Origin: Clostridium sp.
GTDB lineage: Bacteria; Bacillota; Clostridia; Lachnospirales; Lachnospiraceae
Direction: 5' to 3'
DNA: 7,641 nt
Assembly: GCA_004554205.1 (NCBI GenBank)
Contig: SFNH01000091.1
Coordinates: 1-7,641, forward strand
Part shown: positions 6,263 to 7,641 of the stretch, one piece after another
How the letters are laid out: the number at the start of each line of letters is the position of its first letter
How positions within the stretch are numbered: the stretch's first letter is position 1
Notes under the pieces: model-generated
Database searches by the model: none
What the model saw: only the letters and a program-made list of their open reading frames with translations
What the model was told of the DNA's origin: nothing
Made by a program: the position numbers and the translations under genes

Positions 6263-6269
6263 CTGTCTC

Positions 6270-7562
6270 TTATAGTCTCACGATCATCGCTTCCCTGTCC
6301 GCCCCGGTTCCGATAAATTTCACCGGAACGCCGATGTACTCCTCGATAAAGCGGATGTACGCCTGCGCATTCTCCGGGAGATCCTCGAAGCGCTCACAGC
6401 CTGAAAGGTCGCCGAAGTTTCCGGCAAGCTCCCTGTAAACAGGCTTCGCGCTGCCTAAGAATTCCAGATTCGTGGAGAAGTCCTCCGTCACCGTCCCGTC
6501 GCAGTCATATGCCACGCACACCTTGATTTTGTCAAATTTTCCGATAGTATCGAGATGGTTTACGGAAAGCCCGGTCAGACCATTGATGCGCTTCGCGTAC
6601 TTAAGCGTCACCAGATCCAGCCAGCCGCAGCGCCTGGGTCTTCCCGTCGTTGTGCCGTACTCATGCCCCAGCTCGCGAATCCTGTCGCCGGTGGCGTCCT
6701 TGAGCTCCGTCACATACGGGCCCTCGCCCACGCGGCTCGAGTACGCCTTGATCACGCCGTACACATTTCCGATATCGCAGGCGCTTAAGCCCGTGCCGGT
6801 AATGATGCCGCCGATCGTCGGATTTGAGGAGGTGACAAACGGGTACGAGCCGAAATCAATGTCGAGCAGCGTCGCCTGTGCGCCCTCCACGATCACCCTC
6901 TTATCCTGCTCCAGCGCTTTGTGCAGGTAGGTGACTGTATCGCACACATACGGCTTTAGCTGCCGGGCGTAGTCTGTATACTTTGTTAAAATTGTGTCAA
7001 AGTCAAGCTCACTATCGACGGCAGTTTCCTCCGGGTCATAAAATTTCACCAGAGCCTTCCGCGACTTAAGGAGCTCACGAAGCCTCTCCTTAAAATGCGC
7101 ACTGTAAAGATCCTCCACGCGCAGCCCGCAGCGCTCATACTTATCGCAGTACGCCGGTCCGATGCCCTTTCCGGTGGTCCCGATCTTCGAGGCAGCCCTT
7201 GCCTTCTCGAGCGCCTTATCAAGAAGCTGATGGTACGGTAGGATGATGTGCGCCTTGTCGCTGATCTTTAAATTATGCTCCACGTCATAGCCGTGGGCCT
7301 TGAGATTTTTGATCTCGTCAAGCAAAACCTCCGGGTTTAAGACCACACCGTTTCCAATCACGCCAACGGTGTGACCGGACAGGATCCCTGACGGGATCAG
7401 GTGCATCGCATACTTCACGTCGTCCACACGGATCGTGTGGCCCGCATTGTCGCCGCCCGTGGCGCGCACCGCGATATCCGCACCCGCCGCGAGATAATCG
7501 ATCACCTTTCCTTTCCCTTCATCACCATAGAAACAACCCAATACCACATCTGCCTTTGACAT
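6270..7562 (-). CDS. purA: Adenylosuccinate synthase
   Basis: A 430-residue full-length protein that catalyses IMP + aspartate + GTP to adenylosuccinate, the first committed step to AMP, in the cytoplasm. Family motifs in order: GDEGKGK (13-19) with catalytic Asp14; GGDNAGHT (36-43) with catalytic His42; PSGIL and GNGVVL (57-75); GTTGKGIGPAY (128-138); VEGAQATLLDID (225-236); VTSSN (243-247); GTTTGRPRRCGWLD (303-316), which binds the aspartate/IMP side; and the GTP-site GTGADR (418-423). Length is typical. Departures from the best-known bacterial sequences are CFYGDEG where QWGDEG is usual, and Asp38 in GGDNAGH. The catalytic Asp is kept, which argues against the phage PurZ variant. The start at 7562 follows AAGGAG (7570-7575) with 7 bases of spacing. 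Only 79 bases upstream are visible, and I could not place a promoter or purine operator there. Confidence 0.96.
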   Translation of the reverse strand: MSKADVVLGCFYGDEGKGKVIDYLAAGADIAVRATGGDNAGHTIRVDDVKYAMHLIPSGILSGHTVGVIGNGVVLNPEVLLDEIKNLKAHGYDVEHNLKISDKAHIILPYHQLLDKALEKARAASKIGTTGKGIGPAYCDKYERCGLRVEDLYSAHFKERLRELLKSRKALVKFYDPEETAVDSELDFDTILTKYTDYARQLKPYVCDTVTYLHKALEQDKRVIVEGAQATLLDIDFGSYPFVTSSNPTIGGIITGTGLSACDIGNVYGVIKAYSSRVGEGPYVTELKDATGDRIRELGHEYGTTTGRPRRCGWLDLVTLKYAKRINGLTGLSVNHLDTIGKFDKIKVCVAYDCDGTVTEDFSTNLEFLGSAKPVYRELAGNFGDLSGCERFEDLPENAQAYIRFIEEYIGVPVKFIGTGADREAMIVRL

Positions 7563-7641
7563 AATCTGTCTCCTTCGTCATTGTCCGAAAACACTGCCGC
7601 TGTCCATCTCTCTGCGGCATCCGCGGACACTCTCACTTTTA

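Noticed and set aside
6472..6930. A 152-codon plus-strand open frame inside purA
   Set aside because: It is entirely antisense to strongly conserved purA motifs and shows no protein features of its own.
6270..7562. PurZ-like (2-aminoadenine pathway) enzyme instead of PurA
   Set aside because: The catalytic Asp in GDEGKGK, lost in PurZ, is present, and there is no phage context.
7563..7641. Possible hairpins (TGTCC/GGACA, GCGG/CCGC) and a PurR-type box upstream of purA
   Set aside because: The stems are short with large or asymmetric loops, no T-run follows them, and the CCGAA-like bases do not form a convincing PurBox pair. The region is cut off by the window edge.

Overview
The window looks like chromosomal DNA from a Gram-positive, probably anaerobic, Firmicute. 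The best guess is a Lachnospiraceae-like Clostridium, with GC above half as judged by eye. The reasons are strong AGGAGG-type ribosome sites, a SpoIIE/RsbW/STAS-style signalling operon, a lipoprotein with a long linker, and the style of the PurA and YprB-like proteins. The species call is inference.

Layout. From about 4974 down to 1 on the minus strand runs a four-gene operon in this transcription order: (1) 4814-4209, a 201-residue protein that may be a degenerate GHKL ATPase-like protein; (2) 4180-1700, an 826-residue membrane sensor joining a LytS-type 5TM domain, an extracytoplasmic region, HAMP, a PP2C/SpoIIE phosphatase and an RsbW-like GHKL kinase; (3) 1697-261, a lipoprotein with an apparent chagasin-like (I42) domain; (4) 236-1, a STAS anti-sigma-factor antagonist cut off by the window edge. 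The gaps are 28, 2 and 24 bases and I see no terminator between the genes, so they are probably co-transcribed.

On the plus strand, 5084-6184 encodes a YprB-like RNase H-fold (DEDD) exonuclease, divergent from the operon. The 269-base gap between them (4815-5083) holds a well-formed sigma-A-type promoter for each direction, a near-perfect palindrome over the -10 and start site of the operon promoter, a second hairpin in the leader and a 10-base direct repeat. From 7562 to 6270 on the minus strand lies purA (adenylosuccinate synthase), convergent with the exonuclease. The 85 bases between them hold a likely irregular terminator.

How the genes may work together (inference). The membrane protein carries both a kinase domain and a phosphatase domain able to act on a STAS-protein serine, and the last gene supplies such a STAS protein. 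The operon therefore resembles a partner-switching pathway whose opposing enzymes sit on one polypeptide and whose input is at the membrane. A surface lipoprotein resembling a cysteine-protease inhibitor is made from the same transcript. No sigma factor is visible here, so the output is unknown. purA and the exonuclease look like unrelated housekeeping genes. There is no gene-free stretch longer than 300 bases, and I saw no tRNA, rRNA, CRISPR array or transposase.
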